DNA of 64,000 nt from contig NW_024468914.1 of NCBI RefSeq assembly GCF_011745365.1, forward strand, positions 1,386,001 to 1,450,000, written 5' to 3'. Under the pieces are notes generated by a model. It was not told the origin of the DNA and searched no databases. It saw only the letters and a program-made list of their open reading frames with translations. A program made the position numbers and the translations under genes. This document shows, one piece after another, positions 46,842 through 58,752 of this stretch. Origin of the DNA: Cryphonectria parasitica EP155. Taxonomy: Eukaryota > Ascomycota > Sordariomycetes > Diaporthales > Cryphonectriaceae. Within the stretch, counting starts at the first letter, position 1. Every line of letters starts with the position of its first letter.

Positions 46842-48377
46842 ATGGCAGCTTTATTTGGAGCAGTGGCCTCCCGGGCCTCTGCAAGGGCTCTTCAGACAAG
46901 ATTGCCCCTAACAACTTCCTCCCTTAGATCATACGCCACCGTCAACGCGATACCGCCAAAGCCTCACCATCGCGTGGTCATTGTTGGAGGAGGCACGGCA
47001 GGTGTCACAGTTGCTGCGCAGCTGCTGAAGACCAAGGAGTTCCAAAAGGACGAGATAGCCATCTTGGATCCGGCCAAGGACCACCACTACCAGCCTGGAT
47101 GGACCCTCGTCGGCTCAGGCCTCAAGCCTCTGAGTGACATGAGCCGTCCTCTGTCCAGCATCATCCCTGAGAATGTCACGCATTATCCTCTGCAGGTTTC
47201 CAAGTTTGATCCCGAGAATAACGAGCTCAAGACAACGGACGGCGTGGAGGTTTCGTACGAGTATCTGGTGGTGGCCCCCGGTCTGGAGGTCAACTTTGGC
47301 GGTGTTAAGGGGTTGCCTGAGGCCCTGCAGGACTCGAGCAGCAATGTGAGCTCCATCTATTCCAACAACACGGTTGAGCAGGTCTGGAAAAACATCCAAG
47401 GGTTTAAGAAGGGGACGGCTATCTTCACGCAGCCAGCGGGCGTTATCAAGTGTGCTGGTGCCCCGCAGAAGATCATGTGGATGGCCCTGTCCCAGTGGGA
47501 GAAGGACGGTGTGAGGAAGGAGATCCTGCCGTACTTTGCTACTGGTGCTCCAGGTATGCTCCCCGGCCTTCTGTCTCTCGGAATATTGAGAGAAAAAGGA
47601 AGCACACTGACCGCGATGATGCAGCCATGTTCGCCGTGCCAAAGTACTCCAAGGCACTTGAAGAGCTGCGTGTGCAGCGCCAGGTGGAGGGGCTGTTCCA
47701 GCACAACTTGGTCGGTGTCGATGTGAAGAGCAAGACTGCCACTTTCAAGAATCTGGCAGACAACGGCAAGGAGGTCCAGAAAGAGTTTGGTTTTTTGCAC
47801 GTGGTTCCTCCTCAGAAGCCCTGGAACTGGGTTGCCAAGTCCCCTCTCGGTAAGAACTTCTAGCCTCGCATCTGAAAGGCCGAATTGTTTTCTTGGAATA
47901 AAGGCCCAATGCTGACTGTTTGTCATTATTGCAGCCGACTCTGCCGGCTGGGTGGATGTGGACAAAACCACCACTCAGCATAACAAGTTCACCAACGTCT
48001 TCTCGATAGGCGACGCCTCTTCCCTCCCCAACTCCAAGACTGCCGCTGCCATCTCTTCTCAGGCTCCTGTTCTCGTAGATAACCTGCTCGCCGCCATCCG
48101 TGGCAAAGAGCTCAGCGCTGGCTACACCGGCTACGCTTCCTGCCCCCTGCTGACCGGCCACAACGAGCTGATGCTCTGCGAGTTCAAGTATGGAGGTGTG
48201 CCTGACGAGACATTCGCTAAGGTGCCCGGTATCGGCAGCCAGGATGTGCCACGACGGGTCTTCTACCACTTGAAGAAGGACTTTTTCCCCAGCGTGTACT
48301 GGAACAGCTTCGTGAAGGGGACTTGGTATGGACCAAGGGCATGGTTCAAGCCGGATACTGCAAAGACTTCTGCGTAG
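46842..48377 (+). CDS. Mitochondrial sulfide:quinone oxidoreductase, 3 exons
   Basis: Exons 46842-47553, 47625-47849, 47935-48377; 459 aa. Oxidises hydrogen sulfide and passes electrons to ubiquinone in the inner membrane. The first ~32 residues (MAALFGAVASRASARALQTR and on) are a classic presequence. FAD-binding GGGTAG follows in RVVIVGGGTAGV (44-55). Redox cysteines are present: Cys204 in VIKCAGAPQK and Cys382 in GYTGYASCPLL, corresponding to the catalytic pair of eukaryotic SQR. The second FAD block NVFSIGDASSLPNSK is intact, as is the SQR-specific C-terminus (YHLKKDFFPSVYWNSFVKG). Equivalent to fission yeast Hmt2. Both introns are phase 1 with GTATGC and GTAAGA donors. Confidence 0.95.
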
Positions 48378-49680
48378 AAATCTACGGTTAAGGCCATGGC
48401 GAGGAGGAAGAGTGAGATTGCAAGATTTACCAACCTCCAAAGCGTAACCTACCCCATTCGAATTCCGTTGTTTTTGTTGGAGAGACGTAAGAGTAAATAG
48501 GGTCGCCCTCTGCAAGTAGGATGGAATTTTTTTCACAAGGGGCGTGGAAAGGTCGTACCGAGATTATACCAGAAGACTATGTGAGATGCTGAGGCTTTTC
48601 GATAGTGCTCTTCAGCCATTACAGTAGCTATTCAGGCTTAATGACTCATTTTCTAACCATCGTAAGCGTCGATGTGAACTCTGGAAGATTAGGGATACTA
48701 AGTCGTCTAGGGAAGTGCATGAGGCCAGACTAGGGCGATGACCTGGCACACCAACCAATACAAGCCGCTAGTAGAGATGAGGCTGAGCCCAAGCTCGGTC
48801 TCCAGCATACAACTAATATTCCTAGCCATACTTTTAGAGCCTGCTTTAAATATAACACATACTACTACTATCGTGATCATTGCACTAGTAGCCTCACTTC
48901 ACTGAATGATCATGACGGTGGAGCTTGGAGTGCTTGAGCAAGGAATAGAGCGTAAAGATTAAAAAAAATCACCAGTGCTAGATTAGTAGTCGAATACCCT
49001 AATCATAAAGTAGCAAACATGATGCCTACATCACAGCTCGTTGCGCACGGAAAGCTGTCCTCCTTAAAAACTAGGTACAGGCGAATGGAGATTCAGTTAT
49101 GTGAACTGCCAATCTCTTAATCGTCGATAATTAATACTTCGACGACAAGACTGTATGCCGTACCTTTGTAGATACATCAGTTTGAATGCTGTTGCATATT
49201 GTACAATAGCCTTTTTGATAGAGACAGTAGCTGAAAAAGAACAAGACCGTCTCAAAAAGCAGATCTCCCAGACTCACCTTTACTTACTAATTCTTCGCCA
49301 TATGCCCAGTAACGAGAGAGCTAGGAAATAGTACACTGGTGTACAGGGAAACTATTACCTACAGCATGATTCCGTCATGTCCTAGATTAAACCTAGGATC
49401 GCTTGGACTGCAATAACCCCATCTTAGAGCTGGCTTATCAAGTGTTCTAGATACACATCATGAGTAACTTGCAATGAAGAACTACTACTTGACTCAGCAG
49501 TGTTCCCAAATGCTTCTTGAGGGATACTCTGAATTGCTTATTCTCCTATCCCTCCACTCTACGTACACCTGATTGTCACTTTGACTGTCATCCGTACATT
49601 CTCTTGGGAATTGGATTCCACACGGTCTTTTGCGTAGTGTATACACTGCATTACCATTTTCTGTTCACATACTTGTCGAG
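48378..49680. other. Intergenic, AT-rich
   Basis: 1.3 kb, AT-rich in the middle, no frame above about 60 codons with protein-like sequence. No repeat units or RNA gene recognised. Confidence 0.5.
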
Positions 49681-50737
49681 ATGTCCCTCAAGCGAAGCCG
49701 AGAAGGCTCTGAGCCGCCCAAGAAGCGGCAAAAGACCTCTGGGCCCGATATGATGCCCACCCCGGAGTCAGAATGTCTCGACTTCCCAGAGGCATCTGAC
49801 CGCCACTCGCCAGCTCTGTCGCTCCACCCAGAAGCTGCTTCCAGCGACTCTGGGTGCCTGTTCGAAACGAGCCGGTCCAGGGACGTCTCGTTTCCGGTCG
49901 ATGGTCCTCTCGCTCCTCTGAGGATGAGCCTTACGGTCTCGGAAGACCCGTTGGGATATGGGAGCCGCTTGAATTACCGCGGAGACCTATATCTCACGCT
50001 GCCTCAGGGAGAGTTCCAGATCGGCCATATCAATGGCTGGCTGCTGAGGAAATCCGCGCCATCCCAGCAAGGCCGGAGCTCTCCCCTCTGGGTCGCCGAG
50101 TGGTTGCAGGGCTCCATGTCCAAGTACAAAGACGAGGATAAGGACATGGCGCAAGCCTTGCGATCGCTGTATGGGAAGCAAGGACAGCCTCAGAAGCTTG
50201 AGGTCCCGGGTCCCAGCCATGAAGACGATATTGTCTTCATTGAAATGATTCATATCGATGAGAAGAATGAAGCCACCGGGATCAAGGTATGTTGTCAGCG
50301 AAACATTTTCCCGCCCCCATCATTAGCCGATCATTGCTAACGTGTTCTTGTTATAGTTCGCTGGCAACAAGCTTCTCAAGCACGCGTTCAGTCTTTACTA
50401 CGCGTGCATTGCTGATTGGCGCATCTCGGAGAAGTACCGGCCCAAGGCACATTTGGTGTTCATTCTTGAGCCGGCACTGCCCCAAGATGATGACATTGCC
50501 GCGATCTGGTTCAGAGGTCAAGGCAAGCCCAGTGGAAGCAAAGCCATGGACGTCCTGGAGAGGCAGGTCGCCGACACGTTGAGAATGGTATACTCTTCAG
50601 CGTCCATCGGATACAGAGTGCTCGTCGAAGATGCCCTGGTTCGGTGTCCAGGCGGAGCAACGGTCCACACCATCATGGGCCTTCAACTCTCCGTGGAGGC
50701 GATGCGAAACCACCTCTCAAGATCACGGGCGGTGTGA
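49681..50737 (+). CDS. Hypothetical protein, probably nuclear, 2 exons
   Basis: Exons 49681-50286 and 50357-50737, intron 70 nt (GTATGT...TTATAG), 328 aa. The start MSLKRSREGSEPPKKRQKTS is a bipartite-type nuclear localisation signal followed by a disordered Pro/Ser segment to about residue 75. The rest looks folded: LNYRGDLYLTLPQGEFQIGH, then a splice-spanning region (DIVFIEMIHIDEKNEATGIK / FAGNKLLKHAFSLYYACIAD) and LVEDALVRCPGG near the end. I recognise no domain. The intron is supported by phase, splice consensus and continuity of hydrophobic pattern. The protein contains no repeats or obvious catalytic motif. No function is assigned. Confidence 0.65.
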
Positions 50738-51824
50738 AGGTGTCTCTTGGCGGGCGACGGCAGACGTTGATCTTGAATCTTCTTCCAGTACAGATTGCGA
50801 AGTGTCTTTTCTTGCACAGGTTGTATTCCTGCCTGAAGCTCTAGGACATCGGCTAATTTTGTTCAGCCTTTTTCCCTCTCTCATGTTGACATTGGATGGC
50901 TTTTACAAGAGCAAGCATTGCGTTTGGATAATGGTTTTCTATTTGGAATTGGAGCATGGTGTTTTCGGAGTTCAGCTTGGGTGTGAGTTCAAGGAGTACA
51001 AAATCGGATACATGAGAGATGAGAAAAGAATATACCCAGACTAGTTCACTTTATGATAATGACATAACGCCCTGACTCAGTGTGTATTTATTATCGATGC
51101 CAGAATGTCATTTTTTATTATAGAACTTGGGTTGTGGCTACTGAAGGAGACTAGTTTCACTTTTGGAGAGGAAAAGAGGGGGGGGGGGGACAAGAATGTC
51201 AGTCTGTCCCAGCCAGCGTGCTGATGCATTTCAAATACTGATAGGCAAGTCCTTCATTAAATCTCTTGACCATTAAGAGATCGCGAATTGTAAAGTCGAA
51301 AATCTTGTATCATGACGCTGTATACCAAACCCGTCACCTGGACCTGTCCCACGTAGCGAGAAAGGGCGGGCAATGCAAAGTGTCCAGCTGCAGACCCTTC
51401 TCAGACTTCTCACTTGAACATTCCGATCCTAGACATATTGGTGGAGTCAATGCATTGCCTAAATCGTCCCGACTCTGGGCTAAATCCTCCGATTTATTGC
51501 AGAATAGAAATGTATTTTTTCTCGTTTTAATTGACTGCACGGAAACCCCTGACATGGAGAGATCCTGGAACCGGTCGTATACAGCCATCTAACTGACTTT
51601 ATGGTAGCATCTTGTTTTTAAGAAGACCACAAATCATTGCAGGGTAGTAGTTGAGTCACTACAAACACGAGATAGTATAAGGCAGACCCGATGGATATTC
51701 ATCACAACGTAATATGAAGCATAAATGAATGTAGTATTGATGGCGTTCTACGCTCTTCAATATTGACTTGCTGCACTTGCTACCCCTATAAGTCCGACAA
51801 AGTGAAATCTCCAGAGACTCCAGT
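50738..51824. other. Intergenic, convergent 3' flanks
   Basis: 1.1 kb between convergent genes. A G12 tract at 51178-51189 is the only notable structure. Confidence 0.5.
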
Positions 51825-52314
51825 TTAATTGCCATTGTTCCACTTGACGCACTTGATGCGGCGGCTGTCACCATCCCGCTGATCCAAATTCACGCACGGG
51901 TGGTCATTGTCGTTGGCCCAGTTCCCCAGCAGATCGCCCGCGCACGAGGCGCCATCGCCAGTCTTCTCGCTGTAGTAGAACCAGGGGCCAGAGGCAAAGT
52001 AGACGGAGTGGCTGCTATCATCCATCGTGACATCAACGTTGTAGTTGCTTTCGTGCTCGTAGGAGGCGGTTCCTTGAGCACTGGTGCGGGGAAAAAAAAA
52101 AGCAAGTTAGCAATGGTTTGTTTGGTATTCAAGTCATAGGAGGCAATCGAGAAAACAAGACACCAGTAGATTGACTCTGATGGAGGAAAACTTACCAGTT
52201 ATCACTGGAGAACTCGTTAGCCTTGCGGTTGGCCCGAGGAGTGATGGCCGAGGCGGAAACTCCCACAGCAGCGCCGAGGGCGAGCATAGCGTTGAGGATG
52301 AAGCTGGAGTGCAT
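51825..52314 (-). CDS. Small secreted cysteine-containing protein (effector-like), 2 exons
   Basis: Exons (minus) 52314-52196 and 52080-51825, intron 115 nt (GTAAGT...CACCAG); 124 aa. Residues 1-22 form a signal peptide (SSFILNAMLALGAAVGVSASA). A short basic stretch (TPRANRKANE) precedes the mature domain. Mature part has four cysteines (40, 86, 102, 117), enough for two disulfides, and aromatic-rich strands (YFASGPWFYYSEKTGDG, then CVNLDQRDGDSRRIKCVKW). Cys40 is built by the splice. The layout matches fungal small secreted proteins that include many uncharacterised candidate effectors; there is no enzymatic motif. Whether it acts on a host or other microbes cannot be told. ATG 52314 is the start that yields the signal peptide. 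Confidence 0.8.
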
Positions 52315-55077
52315 GTTGATGACTGAGTAACGATTGCTGAAGACTGAACTGATATGGTCGAGATAATGTTGTTGATTTGAATCTATTGTTTTCCGGAAAC
52401 AAGTGTGTCTTTGGATGCTATGAATGATGAGGAGAATGATGCTGGATGAGAGAGTGTGTGTGTGTCTGTTTTTCGATTTGAGGATGTATATATACCCTTC
52501 GGATGAGACTTGAGCACCATGCAAGCATGGTCACTAACTTCTGAAGGCAGGACTGCGCATCGTGACAGTCCGAGGTGAGGAAGAGAATATGCGAGATATG
52601 ACCCTAAAGGAGACAGGCCCGCGACACTCACATCAGCTGAGACTCCAACTGAGTATTGGACCATGAGTGGCAGTGAACAAGAAGAACCATAATCAACGGT
52701 AGATAGGAATACTGGTAGACCATGGCCGTACGCTGAAGCCGTCAGGCCTATACGCACGTGCCAAAACGAAACAACCGATAGCTTTATCGACATGTTACAC
52801 GGACTCATCCAAAATAAACTGTCAGCTAATAATTAAGTAGTGAAAGCGGTATAATCTGACTCAGTGCTTGGCATCAATCAATAGGTATTGCAACGAGCCT
52901 CGCGATGCCGGGGTTAGTATGACATCGAATAGAACGAAACGCGAAGGATGGCCAGCACTAAGCTTATAAGTCTGAAGGGCGACTTGGCATCGTTAGGTTT
53001 CCACTTGAATCTTGTTAGCTTAACTGGCGCTCAGAATTGTCCTAATTCTTGTTGTCGATACCAGCATTTGGAGGCTCTAATCTGCAAGAATGGCAAGGTA
53101 TGTGTAAACCTTCTTGATTCTACTTTTGTCATCGCCCGTCGAATTTACAAATTTTATACACCTTTCACGGGAAACGTTGTGGCGGAGTTTGAAGAGCTGG
53201 TGGCATAGTCATCTGCTCACTGAGTCCTCCCATTCATGCATCTTTTACTGTTAGCGGTTTCAGTCTGCTCAGGGTCTCAGGAGATAATATTAACACAAAG
53301 CGGCTGCTTACTCCCCTTTTGAAAATAGTGCTGTTCACCTGATCCACTGTCCCCCATGGCTGAAAGGTATTTTTCTCGTCGATGCCAAAGACACAGATGT
53401 CTTGGCACAGACCTCGACAATTCAAACATTGGCCTTCGTTAATAGAAACTCGGCCCGCTTGCTGCCAGCCGTACCATATCCTCGATCAGAGTCATTCGAT
53501 GGCTGATTCAGGGGGGTTAACCATTCAACAGCTAGACGAGTTACATTCTTCAAAGTTTTGCGAAAGGTATGCATAACCTGAAAATGCAGCTTCTTATTCT
53601 CTTGGGCATATTGAGTTGTATCTCTTCGGACTCGTAATCGTGGTTTAGCTCGCCAATATGAACAACCGTTCAAAGCAGGAAAGCAGATCATCCAGCCTGG
53701 CAGCAATCTACTGAGAAGGTGAGACATGCAGGATTGTTGTAGCCGCCAGCGTACGAAGACAGCTCACTGGTACATGCCAGCACACGCATGATCAGCTGTA
53801 AGGCGCAGACAACCTCACTAGCACCTCCTTATGGATGCTGACCATTCGTAACAACCTCATCCCAGTTCCTAATCTCTCATCTTGATTCTGCACCGCGCTG
53901 GCTTCTTGGCCTCCCATCTGAGGCTGTTGAGACGCATCAGCCTTGGCGTCAGCAGTACGGCTGACAAGATCCTGCTCTGGCCTTTATTAGCACCTGCCAT
54001 CCTCTCAGTGACAACATTATTCTAGAGGACCATCCTCTTTGATCAAAGAAATCCGCGGTCAGGTCCGATGTGTCCAGGCGGCGAACGTGTGGACCCCGGA
54101 GGGTGGGAAGGCAAACGACGGTATGTTGTCTCTGATATTCTGACTTTTCCCTCGCTCTCCCTTTATTTTTCTTCTTCTTTCATTGCCCCTTTAGATCATT
54201 TCCTCTTCTTTTCTTATCAATTTTCCCTTTCTTTTTTTACTGGTCACACCACAATCAGAGCCTGTTGAGGCATGATGCGCCATTGAGGCGACGAGGGAAA
54301 TTCCCCTTCAGAAACGTTGCATCATTTTGGCTCAAAAAGAAAGAAAGAGAGAGAGAGGAAAGGAAGAAAACGTGTGTAACATAGCAAGTCGGTTCACACA
54401 CAATACTGCAATTATCGCTGTACAGACAGCAACAGCAGCAGTCCCCCGCACCAGTGCGGTCATGGCTATGGCGATCGCAACGGCACCGCAACCTCATCCG
54501 GCATGTTGGCCCGGTCGGTAAGTCGGGTTCGTTAACGACGGGGATCCGCCCTCATGGGACTTGATGATAAGAATGGCGTCCTGGATGACACGACCCATTT
54601 CAAAGGTGGATGGAGGAGTGAAAACATGATAGGGAAGAGTGGTCTCGTCGTTTTCTTGTCGGTGCCATTTGCATGTACCACACTGTCGGGCAACAAAAAC
54701 AAACTTTGGGACATTCAGGGGACCCGTCGTCTGCTTGTCTCCACATCTGGACAGTGGACCGTAGCGGGAACCGGCGAGTTTTCCCCAAGATTATCAGCAA
54801 CGTTACTTTGGCCGTATGATTGCATCGCAGTGCGGAGTCTCTTGGCCGGGATCATGATGCCTTCAATCTGCAATGTGACGCCGATCAAGTTCAGAGTATC
54901 ATTCGGAAGTCAATATGTAATTACTACGTCGACGTCGGTCCGGATAAATTGCAGCCCTACCCCCTCCTCCTCCTCCTCCTGCATACTATGGCAGCAGCAG
55001 CAGCTCTTCTTGCAGACGATCTCGTATCGCATGGTCAGGTGGTATTGTCGTGGTTGTCAGACAAGACGGAACACACG
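52315..55077. other. Divergent intergenic region (SSP / GH20)
   Basis: 2.8 kb, one of the longest gaps. A frame at 52948-53208 starts with ATG but has no recognisable domain and is not claimed. A (TG)n tract around 52452-52465 and T-rich runs at 54165-54240 are the only structures seen. Confidence 0.45.
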
Positions 55078-57306
55078 ATGAAGTTCCTCCTCGGCGTCAA
55101 GACGGCCCTTCTTGGGCTGTCGGCAACTTGTAAGTGACTGATTAACTGATTAATTTGTGCCTTTGATAAATGACAGCTGACGATTCTTACTTGTCCTGCA
55201 GCTCTGGTTGCCGCCGACATCCTTGCCGGCATACCAACTCTGCCTTTCGAGGTGTCTAACGGTTCATTTGCTCTGTCGAGCATCCAGACCATCGTGGTTG
55301 ATTCCCAATATGCCTCCGCTGTGGACGACTCTATGGATACTCTGATCCCGCCCACGCTGTTTGCATTCGCAACCACATTTGCCGAGGATCTGAGCAGCAT
55401 CTTCAACATCAGCGCCACCGTCACCAATGGGACCGCTGCTGCTGGGGGTGTCTTCTTGACCCTTGGCGATTCCAGCAGGTATCTCAACGCATCAGGCGAT
55501 CCGTCGTCAGAGGGCTATACTCTCACTGTGACCCCTACCCAGATCACCATCACAGGAGCAAGCCCCCTTGGCGCGTGGTGGGGGACGAGAACCGTGCTGC
55601 AGCAGGCTACCCTGAACGATGGCGCGGTCCCTTCTGGCACAGGAGACGACGTGCCGGGCTGGGCCACGCGAGGAATGATGCTCGACGCAGGACGGCACTT
55701 TTACCCCAAGGAGTTCATGCAGGAAATGTGCGCGTACATGTCCTTCTTCAAGCAAAACACCTTCCACCTGCACCTTAGCGACAACCTGTACAATAATGTC
55801 GATATCTACTCGCAAGAGCGCTCCCTTAGTCTGTATGCGCGCTTTCGGCTCTGGTCAGACGCCGAGGCCCTGGTTGGTCTCAACAAGTACAAGAACGAGT
55901 CGTACACTCGTGAGGACTTTGATGAGATCCAGTCGTCCTGCGCTGCTCGTGGAGTGACGGTGATCCCGGAGATTGAGGCGCCAGGCCACGCGCTGGTGAT
56001 TGTGCAGTGGAAGCCGGAGCTGGGCTACTCAACCGACCTCAGCCTGCTGAACATCAGCCATCCTGAGACGATCCCCACGATGGAGACTATCTGGAGTGAA
56101 TTCCTCCCTTGGTTCCATACCAAGGTCGTCTCCATCGGTGCAGACGAGTACACGGGTCCCTCGACGGATTACGTGACCTTTGTCAACGCCATGGCGAGTT
56201 ATATTGGCACCACAGTTGGCAAGGCGATTCGGATCTGGGGCACATTCCCTCCCATCTACAACGGCACGTACGAAAACGTCTATCAGAACGTCTCGGTGCA
56301 GCACTGGGAATACTTTGAGGACAATCCTTACTACGACTACATCCTGAACAATTATTCAGTTGTCAACTCCAACGATGATTTCTATGTCGTCAACAAGTGG
56401 GCGCCTCCTGGAGGCTATCTGAACCATATCAACCTTACCAAGACGTTTGACGGCACGCCACCAAATGCCACGTACTGGCGGCCCTACGTGTTTGACCAGA
56501 GCAATGCCACGGACAACCCTCCCGAGTCCAGCCCCTACGTGCTTGGCTCCATTGTGCCCCTCTGGAACGACTATGGTGCCAATGCCTCCGTGTACTCCGA
56601 GGCCTATTACGCCTGGAGGCCTGGTGTTCCTGCACTGGCAGACAAGCAGTGGGGAGGAAACTTGTCGACAGCCGACTTTGACGCTATCTTCGAGACTCTG
56701 CACGCTGTCGTCCCAGGACAGAACCTCGATCGAACCATTCCCTCTGTGTCAGATGTCATCTTCAACTACACCTTGTCGAGCAACGGCACCCTCAAGGACA
56801 TTTCTCCGAACAGCTTCAGCGTCGAGACAGACTGCGCCGTTCCCACAGGCGAAGACGCGCTCGAGCTCACCCCATCCTGCTCCATCGTGACGCCTCACTC
56901 GTCCAAAGGCCGCAATTACACCCTCACCCTCGCCGGGCTGACAGTCACCAACCTCACCACGCCAACAAACGCAACCCTCCTCACAGGCGGCGACTCGACC
57001 CTCATGCTCACCCCCAACATCACTTTCTTCGCAGGTGGGAACTACTTCCGCCTCAACGAGACGGTGCCGCTCGGCGAGACTGTCGACCTGGCTATCATCG
57101 CGCGTGGGAATAGGACGTTTGCTTCTGTCAGCGAGGGGGGCGTGCTGCTGGTGGACGAGGCCGAGTTTCTGGCGGAGATGGGCATCAATGGGGAGTATTT
57201 TCACTGGGCCGAGATAGCGTTTGAGGCACCTCTGAAGACGGTCGGAGGTGCTGGGAGTGGTTGGATAGGCAGTTTGAAGGGGTTCAGTCTCACTTCTGTG
57301 GCCTGA
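55078..57306 (+). CDS. Secreted GH20-family beta-hexosaminidase-like enzyme, 2 exons
   Basis: Exons 55078-55129 and 55202-57306 (72-nt intron), 718 aa. The signal peptide (MKFLLGVKTALLGLSA) is interrupted by the intron. An N-terminal GH20b-like alpha/beta domain (about 40-165) precedes the TIM barrel: WATRGMMLDAGRHFYPKEF, NTFHLHLSDNLY, VIPEIEAPGHAL, and the catalytic Asp332-Glu333 in VVSIGADEYTG. These residues fit the substrate-assisted mechanism releasing terminal N-acetylhexosamine from chitin oligomers or glycans. Compared with the best-known fungal NagA/Nag1 (about 600 aa, GGDEV) it has GADEY and a ~180-residue C-terminal beta-rich extension with many N-glycosylation sequons, so it belongs to another branch. 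Substrate is inferred only. Confidence 0.9.
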
Positions 57307-57463
57307 TTGCGATAGTTGATGACGATGACGACGACGACAATGATTATGTGGTTGTATATATGCTGTAGCTTGTTTCCCGCCTTGAATCAGACAGAAGGTT
57401 GTACCATCTTCCCTGCCTTCTTCAAGTGCTCCTTTTTTCTTCCTTTTTTCATCTCTTTCTAGA

Positions 57464-58752
57464 TCACTCCAGCGTGTAAGTCGTCCCACAAAACGACGGC
57501 ACAATCACACCCGGCATCGCCTGCTCACACATAGACTTGAATTTCCAGCCCGTGCAGTGCCCTGGCATTAACACCTTGGGCTCCAAAGCCTTCAGGTCCT
57601 CCAGTGATGAGGCCAGCTTCTCTGGCTGGTTATCCGCCAGGTGAAACCCGCCCACCACTGCATGAAGGGGATTTCTTCCTCGTCCTCCTTCATCTCCTCG
57701 GTCTAGCTCGATGGCGTGCCTGCACACGTTGATGATACCTGCGTGACTGCAACCCGTGAATACGACGAGGCCTTTCCCCTTGAGACGACACATGACAAGC
57801 CGCTCATCGGCGATCGCCTCGTCTGGCTCCCAGGCGCCATCGCCACCACTGGATGGTGATGCCGACGACGACGACGACGACGACGACGCCGCCGCCGAAG
57901 GTACGAAGCGCAGCCCACCGCGAATGCCCTTCTCGTAGGCAGTACGTCGCGGGATGGCCCCCGACGACAAGAAAAATCCATCGAACAAGCTGTGTGCCGA
58001 AGCTTTCTGCTTGATGACGACAGAAGCGGATCCTTCCAACCCCGCGCTCTCTATCTCCTGGATGGTTGGATCCGCTTCCAGGCTGACCACTGCGCCAGAT
58101 GGCGTCAGCAGGCCTCTGTACGCCGGCCTGTCTGGGTGCACATTGACAGTGAGGAGGTTACTCTTGTCACTGGCTGTGCTGATGGCCCTGATGGCCTCAA
58201 GCATGCCGCCCGAGTGGTCGCGGTGCCAGTGCGAGAGGTGGATGTGCTCGATGGCGGCGAGGTCGACGCGGAGGCGGGACGCGTTGCGGGTCCAGGTGGA
58301 CCCTTCTGGACCCGTGTCGAAGAGGAGAGTGTGTTTCTGGTCTCCTCTTTTGGCTGTCTGAGGATGTTACAGATTACCCAGTTCGTCAGTGGCTTAGCAG
58401 ATGTGGAAATAAGGGGACAACAGGCAGAGGAGGACGAAGAATGAAGAAGAGGAAGAAGAAGAAAAGCGGAGAGAGACAGAGAGTTAGGGCGCACGATCAT
58501 GAGGGAGAGCCCGTGGGCGCCGCAACAGATACTTCCCATCCTGACCTCCCCCTTGGCACCGCCTCTGCTGTCGCCAGCTGGTAGAGAGTCCAGTGGTAGA
58601 CCTTGCATCAGGCCCGCGTACTGCACGGCAGGGTTATTGCTGGGTGAGATGGGATCGACCTCATTGTCGACGATCACCTTGATCTCGATGCTGTCGACCT
58701 CGACCAAGCCTTGAGATGATGCCATATCTTGGTTGGGCCTTGACCGTTCCAT
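57464..58752 (-). CDS. Metallo-beta-lactamase-fold hydrolase, 2 exons
   Basis: Exons (minus) 58752-58495 and 58357-57464 with a 137-nt intron (GTGCGC...CCTCAG), phase 0; 383 aa. Metal-binding H129-W-H131-R-D133-H134 in LSHWHRDHSGG follows the first strand TLLFDTGPEG. Downstream GCSHAGIINV, VVGGFHLAD and MPGHCTGWK supply the remaining ligand loops. The pattern CCGAHGLSLMI...LLFDTGP and TGCSHAGI is that of the MBL group related to archaeal methanopterin-pathway beta-RFAP synthase-like proteins; in fungi the substrate is unknown. A poly-Ser insert (about 238-247) is encoded by a (GAC)n repeat at 57862-57890. ATG 58725 is an alternative in-frame start. Convergent with the GH20 gene, 157 nt apart. 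Confidence 0.87.
57862..57890 (+). repeat. (GAC)n trinucleotide repeat inside the MBL gene
   Basis: Perfect GAC repeat on the + strand, read on the minus strand as a serine run; likely length-polymorphic. Confidence 0.85.

Noticed and set aside
47745..48536. 263-codon minus-strand frame opposite SQR
   Set aside because: Shadow of the SQR exon 3 region; SQR on the plus strand has all expected motifs.
52948..53208. 86-codon plus-strand frame
   Set aside because: ATG start but no signal peptide, domain or homologous feel; cannot be separated from chance.
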